From positions 1 through 16,586 of the forward strand of contig URHP01000030.1 of NCBI GenBank assembly GCA_900547645.1: a DNA stretch of 16,586 nucleotides, written 5' to 3'. Origin of the DNA: an uncultured Eubacteriales bacterium (GTDB lineage Bacteria > Bacillota > Clostridia > Christensenellales > Borkfalkiaceae). The notes below the pieces were generated by a model, which did no database searches, was not told the origin of the DNA, and saw only the letters and a list, made by a program, of their open reading frames with translations. Below, piece after piece: positions 7,456 through 15,310 of the stretch. How positions within the stretch are numbered: position 1 is the stretch's first letter; every line of letters starts with the position of its first letter. The translations under genes and the position numbers were made by a program.

Positions 7456-8307
7456 CTAAATTTCAACCGTCATGCCGTCATACGCCGCAACAAAGCCGTA
7501 CGTCTCTTCCGCGCGCAGGACCGCATCGGCGGAGGGCGCGCTGTTGTGCGAAAAATGCGTGATGACTTTTACGGTCTTCCCGTCGCAGATCCCCGCGCGG
7601 GTAAGTCTTTCCACAGTATACGCCGCCTCTTTGAGATTCATGTGCCGCGCGAACGGATCGGCGTCCTCCCACAAAAACGTACAGTCGAGCGTGACGAGAT
7701 CGGCGCGCTTCCCGAGCGTCTTCAAAAAATTCAGGCTCTCGTCGGGAAGCCTGCCCGTGTCGGTCAGATGCAGGACGCGCTTTCCGTCCTTTTCCATGAG
7801 CCAGAGAAGCGGTTCGCGCGAAGTGTGATGCGCGGGCATGGAATATGCCTTCCAATCCCCGAACGCGATCTCCTCAAACGCCCCCACGGGACGAAGCGCA
7901 ACGGTCTTTCCGACTTCCGCCTTCATCTCCCGCCGCGTACATTCGCGGAATACTTCGCATACCTCTGCATTCCCGAAGACTGTGAGCTGCGGCGCGGTCA
8001 TGGCACGGGCATACTTATACCCGTGCAGAATAAAGTCGTGCGCATAAAAATGGTCCATGTGCGAATGCGTGACGAGCAGATATTTCACCGCCGAAAGATC
8101 GACGCCGAACCGTGCCATGTGCGCGAACGCATCGGGCGGGAAATCCACAGACAATTCCCCGTCGATCAGGACCTGCGCGCGGGTGCGCACTTCGCGCCCG
8201 CCTTCGCCGCGCGCGATGCGTTCCCGAAGCGATTTACAGTATGTGCAATTACAGAACAGCGCGGGGACGCCTTCCGCCGCCCCCGTTCCGAGATATTGTA
8301 CTTTCAT
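7456..8307 (-). CDS. PhnP-like metallo-beta-lactamase (MBL) fold phosphodiesterase
   Basis: A 283-residue MBL-fold hydrolase. It begins MKVQYLGTGAAEGVPALFCN and has C19-x-C21-x2-C24, the same spacing as the cysteines that hold the structural zinc in E. coli PhnP. The catalytic motif is THSHMDH (80-86). Further ligands are likely AHHTS, LTDTG and the late ITHFSHN. PhnP is a cyclic phosphodiesterase of the phosphonate pathway, but no phn genes are nearby, so a role on another cyclic phosphate or nucleotide is possible. The start at 8307 is chosen because it overlaps the upstream stop (ATGA) and begins at the family's usual first strand. An open extension to 8373 adds only unrelated residues. 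No signal peptide is visible. Confidence 0.88.
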   Translation of the reverse strand: MKVQYLGTGAAEGVPALFCNCTYCKSLRERIARGEGGREVRTRAQVLIDGELSVDFPPDAFAHMARFGVDLSAVKYLLVTHSHMDHFYAHDFILHGYKYARAMTAPQLTVFGNAEVCEVFRECTRREMKAEVGKTVALRPVGAFEEIAFGDWKAYSMPAHHTSREPLLWLMEKDGKRVLHLTDTGRLPDESLNFLKTLGKRADLVTLDCTFLWEDADPFARHMNLKEAAYTVERLTRAGICDGKTVKVITHFSHNSAPSADAVLRAEETYGFVAAYDGMTVEI

Positions 8308-9092
8308 GTTTCTTTTCCGAATGATTCGTGCTTTATTTCCGGCATGCTCACACAAATGCGGCAATCCTCGCATACGCCCGTTTCTCCATAAGCTCCGCCC
8401 GCAAAATTTTTTCTTCGCAGCGGTTTCCCGCAGACGGGGCAGTCAGTCAGCAACGGTTTTTCCCGTGTAAAATAACTGAGCGGATTTTCCAGATAGAGAA
8501 AGACGGGCTTTCCGAGTTTTCCTTCCAGAGCGGAAGCAAACTCTCTCTCCAAACGGTTGAGCCGCGAGGCAGGATCTTCGATCTGCCGTCTGCTGAAGCG
8601 GTCGGACAGGCTTTCCGTCCACAGCCGGATCACCGCCTGATGCACCCGCTGCCAACTGATCATGCGATGATGATCGCCTGACTGGTCCAAATAAGGGATT
8701 TTGCAGAGAGGGATCTCTTCCCCGCAGTCGCCGCAATACAGGGGGGACGAAATGTTATCGCTGCCCATATCCAGCAAATACCAGGAAGAATTCGGACAGG
8801 AGCAGGGCGAGGTAGACAATGCATCGTCGCCAACCACCTCACAGCGAATGGAAAGTCCTTCCGCATTTTGTCTGACATATTCACTCGCGTAACGATCGTC
8901 GAGCGCGTCTTTCCACGGAATACTGACCATTGCCGAAAGAATACCTTCCCGCCACAACAGCAAATATTCCTCCATGATCTGCCCCGAATTGACAAGCGCA
9001 TTTAAAAAATCTTCTGCTTTTTGCTTCAGGGACTCCGCATCCGCAAGCGCGCCATCCGTCCCTGCAAACGTGATTTTTACAATCTTGTACAT
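8304..9092 (-). CDS. Zinc-ribbon protein, DUF2310-like
   Basis: A 262-residue protein of unknown function. It contains two or three zinc-binding cysteine groups: C97-x-C99, C120-x2-C123 (LYCGDCGEEIPLCKIPYLD), and C218-x2-C221 with C241-x2-C244-x2-C247 at the C-terminus. The LYCxxC...IPLxxIP pattern recalls the DUF2310 family, described as possibly nucleic-acid binding; this is motif memory and not a search result. The start is ATG 9092 with GGGGGA about 7 bases upstream; a TTG two codons earlier is less likely. It overlaps the PhnP-like gene by 4 bases. GC is about 52% in sampled blocks against 60% or more in its neighbours, and codon choice is less GC-biased, so it may have been acquired more recently than the rest of the operon. 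Confidence 0.72.
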   Translation of the reverse strand: MYKIVKITFAGTDGALADAESLKQKAEDFLNALVNSGQIMEEYLLLWREGILSAMVSIPWKDALDDRYASEYVRQNAEGLSIRCEVVGDDALSTSPCSCPNSSWYLLDMGSDNISSPLYCGDCGEEIPLCKIPYLDQSGDHHRMISWQRVHQAVIRLWTESLSDRFSRRQIEDPASRLNRLEREFASALEGKLGKPVFLYLENPLSYFTREKPLLTDCPVCGKPLRRKNFAGGAYGETGVCEDCRICVSMPEIKHESFGKET

Positions 9093-9125
9093 TGTCAATC
9101 CCCCATCCCCGTTCAGCCGATCCGG

Positions 9126-9563
9126 TCAGTTCTCGTAAATGATCGTCACAGGTCCGTCATTGACCTGTTCGATGACCATATGCGCGCCGAACACGCCGAG
9201 ACGGACGGGAACGCCCTGCTCCCGGAGCCGTTCTGCGGCAAAGCGATAGAGTTCATCGGCGCGTTCCGGGCGCTCTGCCTCGATAAACGAGGGACGGTTG
9301 CCCTTTTTTGCGTCGCCGTACAGGGTAAACTGCGAGACAAACAGGACTTCGCCCGCCACATCTTTGACGGAGAGATTCATCTTTCCCGCGTCGTCCTCGA
9401 AGACGCGCAGATGCGCGATCTTTTCGGCGCACTTTTTCGCCTGATCTTCCCCGTCGCCCGCCTTTACCCCGAAATAGACGACAAGCCCGCGTCCGATCTC
9501 GGATACGGGCTTATGGTCCACCGTGAGCGATGCCCTGCTCACGCGCTGTGCAACAAATTTCAT
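9126..9563 (-). CDS. dtd: D-aminoacyl-tRNA deacylase
   Basis: Hydrolyses D-amino acids (and glycine from mischarged tRNA-Ala) off tRNA, protecting translation. Its 145 residues match the family. The signatures are the start [13 protein letters not shown], the SQFTLYGDAKKGNRPSF block that carries the family's Ser-Gln-x-Thr active-site strand, the FGAHM segment, and NDGPVTI near the end with the Gly-Pro motif that gives chiral selection. The ATG shares one base with the efp stop codon (TAATG), so it probably depends on ribosomes finishing efp; no strong separate ribosome site is seen. A 33-base gap without a promoter leads to the zinc-ribbon gene. Confidence 0.96.
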   Translation of the reverse strand: MKFVAQRVSRASLTVDHKPVSEIGRGLVVYFGVKAGDGEDQAKKCAEKIAHLRVFEDDAGKMNLSVKDVAGEVLFVSQFTLYGDAKKGNRPSFIEAERPERADELYRFAAERLREQGVPVRLGVFGAHMVIEQVNDGPVTIIYEN

Positions 9564-10126
9564 TACACGCGGCTCATGTACTCGCCCGTGCGGGTGTCGA
9601 TGCGGATGGTGTCGCCTTCCTCGACGAACATAGGGACCTGGAACGTCGCGCCCGTCTCCACCTTTGCCGCCTTGGTGACGTTGGTCGCCGTATTGCCGCG
9701 CACGCCGGGTTCCGCTTCCACGACCTTGAGTTCGACGAAGTTTTCGGGCTCAACGGAGAACGCGTTGCCGTAGAGGAACTTCACCGTGACCACGTCGTTT
9801 TCGCGGATATAGCGGAGCGCGTCCTCCACCTGCGAATAGTTGAGGGGCGTCAGGTTGAATTCGTCGTCCATAAAGTAATAGAATTCGCCGTCCGTATAGG
9901 AATAGGTCATCTTCTTGGTCTCGACCTGCGCCGTCTCGAGCTTCGCCGTAGGGTTGAACGTCTCGTCCGAGAGCACCTGTCCCGTGACGACGTTCTTCAG
10001 CGTGCAGCGAACGAACGCCGCGCCCTTGCCGGGTTTGACGTGCTGGAATTCGGTGACCGTATACACGCCGCTCTTGTACTCGAACGTGGTGCCCTTGCGG
10101 ATATCGCCTGCCATGATCTGTGCCAT
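9563..10126 (-). CDS. efp: Translation elongation factor P
   Basis: Enters the ribosomal E site and rescues stalls at polyproline stretches. The 187 residues form the usual three domains: the N-terminal KOW-like domain, with K34 at the tip of the KPGKGAAF loop (the residue modified in some bacteria), then two OB folds ending GEYMSRV. The start at 10126 has AAGGAG at the right distance; a second in-frame ATG at codon 5 is not preferred. It follows the M24 peptidase gene by 32 bases, a pairing common in Bacillota. No lysylation genes (epmA/epmB) or 5-aminopentanol pathway genes are seen in the window, so the modification state is unknown. Confidence 0.98.
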   Translation of the reverse strand: MAQIMAGDIRKGTTFEYKSGVYTVTEFQHVKPGKGAAFVRCTLKNVVTGQVLSDETFNPTAKLETAQVETKKMTYSYTDGEFYYFMDDEFNLTPLNYSQVEDALRYIRENDVVTVKFLYGNAFSVEPENFVELKVVEAEPGVRGNTATNVTKAAKVETGATFQVPMFVEEGDTIRIDTRTGEYMSRV

Positions 10127-10158
10127 AAATCTATCTCCTTGTCATTCAACTTAATCGT

Positions 10159-11214
10159 TTACAAAATAATGAGCTCGCGGGAGGTCTTCTTCATGAAAGA
10201 GACGACTCTGCCCTCTTTTAAGTACACGCTGTCCTCGATGCGGATGCCGTACTTGCCTTCGAAATACAGCCCCGGCTCGTCCGAAAAGACCATTCCGTCG
10301 GAAAGCGTTTCCTCGCCGCGCGGCGCAAGCACGGGATATTCATGGATCTGCAGCCCGATGCCGTGCCCCAGCGAATGCGTGAAGAACCTGTCCAGCCCTT
10401 CCGCGCGGAAACAGCCGCGGGCGATCTCGTCCGCTTCCCGCCCCGTCATGCCGGAGACGAGTTTTTCCTTGACCAGCTCGTGCGCCTTCAGAACGAGCGC
10501 ATAGTGCTGTTTGAACGCCTCATGTCTGCCGTCGTCGCCGAAGAGAAAGGTACGCGTACAGTCGGAGCAGTATCCCTCCACCTTGCAGCCGTAGTCGATG
10601 AGCACGACGTCGCCGAACTTCAGCTTTGTATCCCCTGTCTCATGATGGGGAACGCTGGAGCCCGCCCCGAACGCCACGATGGTCTCGAACGAGGTACCGT
10701 CCGCACCCCGCATGCGCATCTCATATTCAAGCACGGCGGCGGCTTCGCGCTCCGTCATCCCCTCTTTCAGGCGGGGAAAGGTCGCAAGCAGCCCCTCTTC
10801 CGCAATGTCGCAGGCGCGGGCGATCTTATCGATCTCGTCCGCCGTCTTGACCTTCATTGCCTCCCGAAGGGCGGGCATGCAGTCCGTAAGCGCAAATCCG
10901 CGCTCTTCCAGCCTTGCGCACGCGGCGCGGCTGATGAAGGGATAGGGAACGCCCAGCGTCTTTGCGCCCTGCGCGCGGGCGACGGCAGCTTCAAACGCGC
11001 CCGGTTCCACCTTGACGAAACTGCCCGCAAGCTGTGCGCTTGCCGCTTCGAAATAGCGCGGATCGGCAAAGAAGGAGCACCCCTTCCCGTCGCACACGAC
11101 GTAGCCGTCCGTCGAATAAAACCCGGTCACATAGCGGCGCAGAAAATCCTGCTCCAGAAAGAGCGCGTCCGCACCGCTTGCGGCAACGATCTGCCGCAGC
11201 TTTCGTTCATCCAT
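10159..11214 (-). CDS. M24 family metallopeptidase (Xaa-Pro aminopeptidase/dipeptidase type)
   Basis: A 351-residue cytosolic peptidase expected to cut next to proline (PepQ/PepP/YqhT type). The N-terminal creatinase-like domain begins MDERKLRQIVAASGADALF, where the family normally starts. The pita-bread catalytic domain carries the five metal ligands D207 (LIDYG), D218 (CSDCTRT), H284 (HSLGHGIG), E313 (SDEPG) and E327 (RIEDSV). The frame is open to 11268, but that part holds the promoter. The ATG at 11214 lies only 6 bases from the -10 box, so the message is probably leaderless. It heads the pepQ-efp-dtd unit. Dipeptidase and aminopeptidase activity cannot be separated from sequence alone, so no symbol is assigned. 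Confidence 0.93.
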   Translation of the reverse strand: MDERKLRQIVAASGADALFLEQDFLRRYVTGFYSTDGYVVCDGKGCSFFADPRYFEAASAQLAGSFVKVEPGAFEAAVARAQGAKTLGVPYPFISRAACARLEERGFALTDCMPALREAMKVKTADEIDKIARACDIAEEGLLATFPRLKEGMTEREAAAVLEYEMRMRGADGTSFETIVAFGAGSSVPHHETGDTKLKFGDVVLIDYGCKVEGYCSDCTRTFLFGDDGRHEAFKQHYALVLKAHELVKEKLVSGMTGREADEIARGCFRAEGLDRFFTHSLGHGIGLQIHEYPVLAPRGEETLSDGMVFSDEPGLYFEGKYGIRIEDSVYLKEGRVVSFMKKTSRELIIL

Positions 11215-11220
11215 AGTTTT

Positions 11221-11249
11221 ATTATAGCAAAACGCCGCTTTCAAGTCAA
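11221..11249 (-). promoter_or_regulatory. Near-consensus sigma-A promoter of the M24 peptidase unit
   Basis: On the minus strand TTGACT (11244-11249, 5/6) and TATAAT (11221-11226, 6/6) are separated by exactly 17 bases. Six bases (AAAACT) separate the -10 box from the ATG at 11214, placing the expected +1 at or next to the A of that ATG. The rest of the 82-base gap up to the endonuclease stop at 11297 holds only weak AT hairpins and no convincing terminator. Confidence 0.85.
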
Positions 11250-11296
11250 TATTTTTTACGCATTGCACACCGCAGAACGCGTAAAATTGCGCCGTT

Positions 11297-12142
11297 TTAC
11301 ACCGATTCGTAGATGCGCTTCATCTGAAGGGCGTCTTCCGCCTGCGTGCCGTCCGATTCGCTGACGATATACGGCTCGAGCGCAAGTTCTTTCAATACCT
11401 TGGCAAGCGGTCCGAACTCGGGGCCGTACACGTCGTCCGCAAAGGTGAGGTGCTTGATCTCCCCCTTTGCCCCGTACATGATCTTGGAAAAATGGACGTG
11501 GAAATGCTTCATGCGGTCATAGCCCAATTTTTCGATGAGATACTCCAGCAGGCGGCGGTAATCGTCCTCCGTCTTCAGGCTCCCCTGTTCGCGGGCGTTG
11601 ACGTGCCCGAAATCGACGCAGGGCGTAAACACTTTGTCCACAAGGCAGAAGCGCGCGATCTCCTCCGGCGTGCCGATCTGCGCGAGTTTTCCCATCGTCT
11701 CGGGGCAGAACATCATATCCTGCAATCCGTTGAGATAGATGTAGTCGCGCAGGATCTTCAGGCGGTCCTCCGCGCGCATGACGGCGATCTCGCGCGCGTC
11801 CTTGCCCTGCGCGGCAGGATGAAAGACGATGCGCGTTCCGCCCATTGCCCTGAGCATCTTTGCGCTGTCCAGCACATAGCCGTACGATTTTGCCGCCATT
11901 TCATCGTCGGGATTGGCAAAATTGATAAAATAGGGCGCATGCACGGAGATCTCGATCCCCGCCCCGGCAAACGCCGCGCCGATGGAGCGCGCCTTCTGCT
12001 CGCTCATGCGCACGCCGCGCCCGAAGGAATATTCGAAGCAGTCCAGCCCCATTTCCCTGACGTAAGCGGCGGCGTCCTCGGTATGTTCATAGCCCGCGGC
12101 GTAAAAGCTCGCGGAATTGCCGCTCGGTCCGAATTTGATCAT
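11297..12142 (-). CDS. Endonuclease IV-like TIM-barrel protein
   Basis: A 281-residue AP-endonuclease-2/xylose-isomerase-like barrel resembling E. coli Nfo, which cuts DNA at abasic sites with three zincs. Aligned by motif, the ligands are H68 (SVHAPYFINFA), H108 (VFHPAAQ), E148 (PETMG), D177 and H180 (CVDFGH), H215 or H217 (HFHVHFSK), H231 (EIKHLTF) and E262 (VSESDG). The aspartate that pairs with H231 in Nfo (D229) is isoleucine here, next to E228. A deoxyribonuclease IV role is plausible, but a changed metal site or another substrate cannot be excluded. AAAGGAG lies about 7 bases before the ATG. It follows ribF by 13 bases and ends the infB unit. Confidence 0.82.
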   Translation of the reverse strand: MIKFGPSGNSASFYAAGYEHTEDAAAYVREMGLDCFEYSFGRGVRMSEQKARSIGAAFAGAGIEISVHAPYFINFANPDDEMAAKSYGYVLDSAKMLRAMGGTRIVFHPAAQGKDAREIAVMRAEDRLKILRDYIYLNGLQDMMFCPETMGKLAQIGTPEEIARFCLVDKVFTPCVDFGHVNAREQGSLKTEDDYRRLLEYLIEKLGYDRMKHFHVHFSKIMYGAKGEIKHLTFADDVYGPEFGPLAKVLKELALEPYIVSESDGTQAEDALQMKRIYESV

Positions 12143-12155
12143 AGCGTTCTCCTTT

Positions 12156-13022
12156 TTATGTTCCGCTGCGCAGCCGTCCGATGTCCGTTTTCAGCTGCTC
12201 TTTCAGCGCCTGCGCGCCGTCAAAACGCATGACGGGGCGCAAAAACCGCGTGGGATAGACGCGTACCTCCGCGCCGTACAGATCGCCGGAAAATCCGTCG
12301 AGGTACGCCTCGGCTTTGCGTTCCGCGACGCCGAACGTGGGGCGCGCGCCGATATTGACGACGGCGGGAAAGCTGCCCGCAGGCGTTTCGGCATATCCCG
12401 CATACACGCCCTCCGCGGGCTGCACCTTTTCGGGAGGAAGCGCAAGGTTGACGGTGGGAAATCCGAGCACCGGTCCCCCGACGTGCCGCCCGTGCTCCAC
12501 TGTGCCCGCAAGAAAATACGGGTGCAGCAAGAGCGCGTCCGCGCCCGCCATGTCCGCACGGGCGATCATCTGTTTGATGCGGGAAGTGGCGATCTTTTCG
12601 CCCTGCTCCTGCGCAAGCGGCAGCACATGGACGGGACAGGGCGCGTGCGCCTTCAAAAACGCGGGCGTGCCGGCGGCGTCCTTTCCGAACCGGAAATCCT
12701 CCCCGCAGAACACCGCGCGCGCATGTACGCGCGCAAACAGACCGCGCAGAAAATCCCCGGGCGAAGTGGTGCGGAAGCGCTCGGAAAACGGATATTCCGC
12801 AACGAATGTGACGCCCGCTTCTTCAAAGAGATAGCGCCGTTCCCGCCCCGTAAACAGTTCGCCGCCCGCCTTCCCGCCGAGAATGGACGTCATGCCGACG
12901 GGAAGCCCCGTTGCCTTTGCCGCAGCCAGCAGCGCGGCGTGCCCCCTGTGCAGTCCGTCGAACCCGCCCAGCAGCAGCGCGCAGGGCGCGCGGTATCCCT
13001 CTGTTTCCGAGACGATCAGCAT
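12156..13022 (-). CDS. ribF: Bifunctional riboflavin kinase / FAD synthetase
   Basis: Phosphorylates riboflavin to FMN and adenylates FMN to FAD. The 288 residues show the normal two domains. The N-terminal nucleotidyltransferase has GGFDGLHRGH (19-28, HxGH at 25-28), the FCGEDFRFGKDAAGT strand (105-119) and ATSRIK (145-150) in place of the usual SSSRIR. The C-terminal riboflavin kinase has GTVEHG (173-178), GFPTVN (187-192, PTxN), GVYAGY, NIGARPTFG and the DLYG segment. The flavokinase loop reads GRHVGGPVLGFPT, lacking the arginine of the common G-R-x-L-G-F-P-T. The ATG overlaps the truB stop by 7 bases (ATGCTGA), with GGAG about 8 bases upstream. There is no FMN riboswitch; it is expressed with the infB operon. 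Confidence 0.96.
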   Translation of the reverse strand: MLIVSETEGYRAPCALLLGGFDGLHRGHAALLAAAKATGLPVGMTSILGGKAGGELFTGRERRYLFEEAGVTFVAEYPFSERFRTTSPGDFLRGLFARVHARAVFCGEDFRFGKDAAGTPAFLKAHAPCPVHVLPLAQEQGEKIATSRIKQMIARADMAGADALLLHPYFLAGTVEHGRHVGGPVLGFPTVNLALPPEKVQPAEGVYAGYAETPAGSFPAVVNIGARPTFGVAERKAEAYLDGFSGDLYGAEVRVYPTRFLRPVMRFDGAQALKEQLKTDIGRLRSGT

Positions 13023-13849
13023 AATTTTTTCTCCGCGCGCGCCATGCCGCCCGCCACGCGCGCGATCCCGTAAAATTCTCCTTCGCGGTACAGCTTATAC
13101 GGTCCGTCCGCACAGGAAACGGGAACGCTCACGCCGTGAAAGATGCGCGCGTCTTCGCACGTCAGCACGGGAAAGGGAAGCACGCTGTCCGTCGGGATCA
13201 GAAAGGTCGCAGCCCTTTCCGCCGACAATGCATCGAACGCAACGCTCGTCTCCTGCGTAAAGGGCCCGCTCGCCGTGCGGCAGAGGTAACTCATGTAGCC
13301 CTGCGTACCGAGCGCGGCGGCAAGGTCGCGCGCCAACGAACGGATATAGGTGCCGCCGCCGCAGACGATCTCGAAACAAAATTCGTCGGGCGCGGTCTGT
13401 CCCGTCAGGCGGAAGGCAGAGACGGTCACCTGTTTTGCGGCAAGTTCAAAGTCCGCGCCGCTGCGCGCCAGATCGTAGCCCCGTCTGCCGTTTACCGAAA
13501 CGGCGCTGTAGCGGGGCGGCGTCTGCATGATCGTGCCGACAAAGGCCGGAAGCGCTTCTTCGATCTCACGCGCCGAAGGCACCCTGCCCCCGGCGACGAT
13601 CTCCCCCTCGCGGTCGAGCGTTTCCGTCGTGGCGCCGAACACAAAGCGCGCCGAATAGCGCTTCTCTTTTTTGAGAAAGTAGTCGAAGAGCCGCGCGGCG
13701 TTCCCCACGCCCACGGGCAGCACCCCGCACGCGAGCGGATCGAGCGTGCCCATGTGTCCGCAGGGCGTCTTGAACAGATATTTCACGCGGTTCACGACCT
13801 GCGCCGAGCTCATGCCCTCGGGCTTGAACACGTTGACGAATCCCGTCAT
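13016..13849 (-). CDS. truB: tRNA pseudouridine(55) synthase
   Basis: Makes pseudouridine 55 in the T-loop of tRNAs and acts as a tRNA chaperone. The 277 residues contain the catalytic motif GHMGTLDPLACGVLPVGVG, with D37 as the nucleophile. They also have the QTPPRYSAVSVNGRRGYDLA block, with the tyrosine that stacks on the target base, and GGGTYIRSLARDLAAALG. A short C-terminal region from about 220 on replaces the longer PUA domain of the E. coli enzyme, as in many Gram-positive forms. The start overlaps nrnA (ATGA), with AGAGG 8 bases upstream. The end overlaps ribF by 7 bases. The position between nrnA and ribF is the standard order. Confidence 0.97.
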   Translation of the reverse strand: MTGFVNVFKPEGMSSAQVVNRVKYLFKTPCGHMGTLDPLACGVLPVGVGNAARLFDYFLKKEKRYSARFVFGATTETLDREGEIVAGGRVPSAREIEEALPAFVGTIMQTPPRYSAVSVNGRRGYDLARSGADFELAAKQVTVSAFRLTGQTAPDEFCFEIVCGGGTYIRSLARDLAAALGTQGYMSYLCRTASGPFTQETSVAFDALSAERAATFLIPTDSVLPFPVLTCEDARIFHGVSVPVSCADGPYKLYREGEFYGIARVAGGMARAEKKLC

Positions 13850-14817
13850 TGCGGCAGCCTCTGCGCGACGGCGTAGCGGAGTTTATCGTAAGCCTCCTCG
13901 AAGCTGCCGAAGAACATGCAGCCGGAAGCAAGCACGTGCCCGCCGCCGCCGAACACGCCCGCGACCTCGTTCACGTTGACCGTCCCCTTCGAGCGCAGCG
14001 ACGCCTTGTACTGTCCTTTTTTGACTTCCAGCATGCAGACGCTCACCTCCACGGGTTCGACGCTCAGCCCGAAATCGACGATGCCCTCCGTGGCGTCCTG
14101 CTTCAGACCGTACTTTTCGAGCTGTGCGCGCGTGACGATGGCGGTCACGAACCGGTCGTCCAGATCGTAGCGCAGCCGTGAGATGACCTCGGCGTACAGC
14201 TGTGCGCGCGCCTTGGTCTGTTTTTTGAACACTTCGTAAGTGATTTTGCCCACATCGGCGCCTGCGTCCGCGGCAAACGCCGCCGCGCGGAAGGTATCGC
14301 CGTTGACGTCGCCGTGCGAAAACGCGCCCGAATCGGTGACCATGCCCATGAGCAGATAGCTCGCCATGAGCGCATCTGGCTTCACGCCCAGCAGCGAAAT
14401 GAGTTCGGCAATGTTTTCGCAGTTGCTGGCGCGCGGCCGCACGAAATTATACCTGCAAAAGCGCGTGTTGGAGACGTGGTGATCGATATTGACGGTCACC
14501 TTCCCCTTTTTGACGCCCGCGAGAAAGGCGGGCTGCGCATACCCGAGGCGCGCTTCGTCGCTCGAATCCACGCAGATATACGCCTCCGCATCCGTCATGG
14601 ACGGTGCGCGGCGGATCTCCCGCATGCCCTCCAGAAAGAGGAACTTTGCGGGGACCTCGCCCTCGTTGACCACTTCGCTTGGAATATTCAGCATAAAAAG
14701 AGCGCGATGAAGCGCCATTGCACTCCCCAACGTATCCCCGTCGGGGCGCATGTGCGTGAAGATCACCGCGCTTTTGAGACGCTTCAGAACGTCTGCAATT
14801 TCCGATAACGTATTCAC
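13846..14817 (-). CDS. nrnA: DHH/DHHA1 bifunctional oligoribonuclease / pAp phosphatase
   Basis: Degrades nanoRNAs (and pGpG or pAp in related enzymes) from their ends in the cytoplasm. The 323 residues show the DHH domain with H22-x3-D26-G-D28 (THMRPDGDTLGSA), D84 in VDSSDEARLG, and the name-giving DHH at 112-114 (NIDHHVSNT). GMVTDSGAFSHGD follows. The DHHA1 substrate domain ends with GGGGHVLASG at 290-299. The start is GTG at 14817, since no ATG lies close by; the ribosome site is weak (GGGA about 9 bases up). It follows rbfA by 51 bases that contain a hairpin, and overlaps truB by 4. Of the DHH family, NrnA fits better than RecJ or GdpP by size and operon place. Confidence 0.94.
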   Translation of the reverse strand: MNTLSEIADVLKRLKSAVIFTHMRPDGDTLGSAMALHRALFMLNIPSEVVNEGEVPAKFLFLEGMREIRRAPSMTDAEAYICVDSSDEARLGYAQPAFLAGVKKGKVTVNIDHHVSNTRFCRYNFVRPRASNCENIAELISLLGVKPDALMASYLLMGMVTDSGAFSHGDVNGDTFRAAAFAADAGADVGKITYEVFKKQTKARAQLYAEVISRLRYDLDDRFVTAIVTRAQLEKYGLKQDATEGIVDFGLSVEPVEVSVCMLEVKKGQYKASLRSKGTVNVNEVAGVFGGGGHVLASGCMFFGSFEEAYDKLRYAVAQRLPQ

Positions 14818-14842
14818 TGTTTCCGGTCCCTGATTCTTTTCG

Positions 14843-14860
14843 GGCGTTCGTCTGAACGCC
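14843..14860 (-). other. Small hairpin in the rbfA-nrnA gap
   Basis: A perfect 7-bp stem GGCGTTC/GAACGCC with loop AGAC on the transcript strand lies 8 bases after the rbfA stop. No T run follows it, so it is not a terminator. It may stabilise an RNA end or affect access to the nrnA GTG start 25 bases downstream. Function is unproven. Confidence 0.45.
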
Positions 14861-14868
14861 GCAATTCC

Positions 14869-15243
14869 TTACTTCCGGTCGTCGTCCCCATCCGTCTTAT
14901 GCAGGGAAGCGAACAGTTCGTCCATGTGCGAACCGTACGCCATGCTCCCGTCTTCGAGGAAGGTGAGCGCGGGCACGGTGCGCATGCGCATGACTTTGGC
15001 AAGCTCGCGGCGGACAAACCCCGCGTTCTCCCTGAGGATGGCGAGCGACGTCTTTTTTTGCTCCTCGCTTGCGGTGTATATGCTCACATACACTTTCGCC
15101 GTCTTGAAATCGGGCGCGGCGTCCACTTCGGTGACGCTGATCAACCCCCGAAGATCGGGTTCGCGGTTCTTCAGTTCCCCGGAGAGGATCGCGGCGATCT
15201 CGCGCTGCAATTCCCCGTCCACACGGTCGGTACGTCTTGACAT
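14869..15243 (-). CDS. rbfA: 30S ribosome-binding factor A
   Basis: Assists late maturation of the 30S subunit and the 5' end of 16S rRNA. The 124 residues form the single KH-like domain: R-R-T-D-R-V near the start, the ISVTEVDAAPDFKTAKVYVS strands, GFVRRELAKVMRMRTVPALT and the F-x-E-D-G-S-M-A-Y-G-S-H end. A short acidic/basic tail (DGDDDRK) follows. AAAGGAG lies 5 bases before the ATG at 15243. In related bacteria rbfA follows infB closely. Here 550 bases of mostly tandem repeat lie between them, so its expression may depend on reading through strongly folded RNA. Confidence 0.96.
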   Translation of the reverse strand: MSRRTDRVDGELQREIAAILSGELKNREPDLRGLISVTEVDAAPDFKTAKVYVSIYTASEEQKKTSLAILRENAGFVRRELAKVMRMRTVPALTFLEDGSMAYGSHMDELFASLHKTDGDDDRK

Positions 15244-15264
15244 AACAACTCCTTTATTCTTTTT

Positions 15265-15304
15265 TCGGACGTTTCTTTTTGAACTGACAAAAACAAACGT
15301 CCGA
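15265..15304. repeat. Inverted repeat 1 of the unit (strong hairpin)
   Basis: TCGGACGTTT (15265-15274) pairs with AAACGTCCGA (15295-15304). After a one-base mismatch, TTTTTG (15276-15281) pairs with CAAAAA (15288-15293) around the loop AACTGA. The same hairpin recurs 222 and 444 bases further on and is the only one of the five present in all three copies intact. Confidence 0.9.
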
Positions 15305-15310
15305 CCGAAC

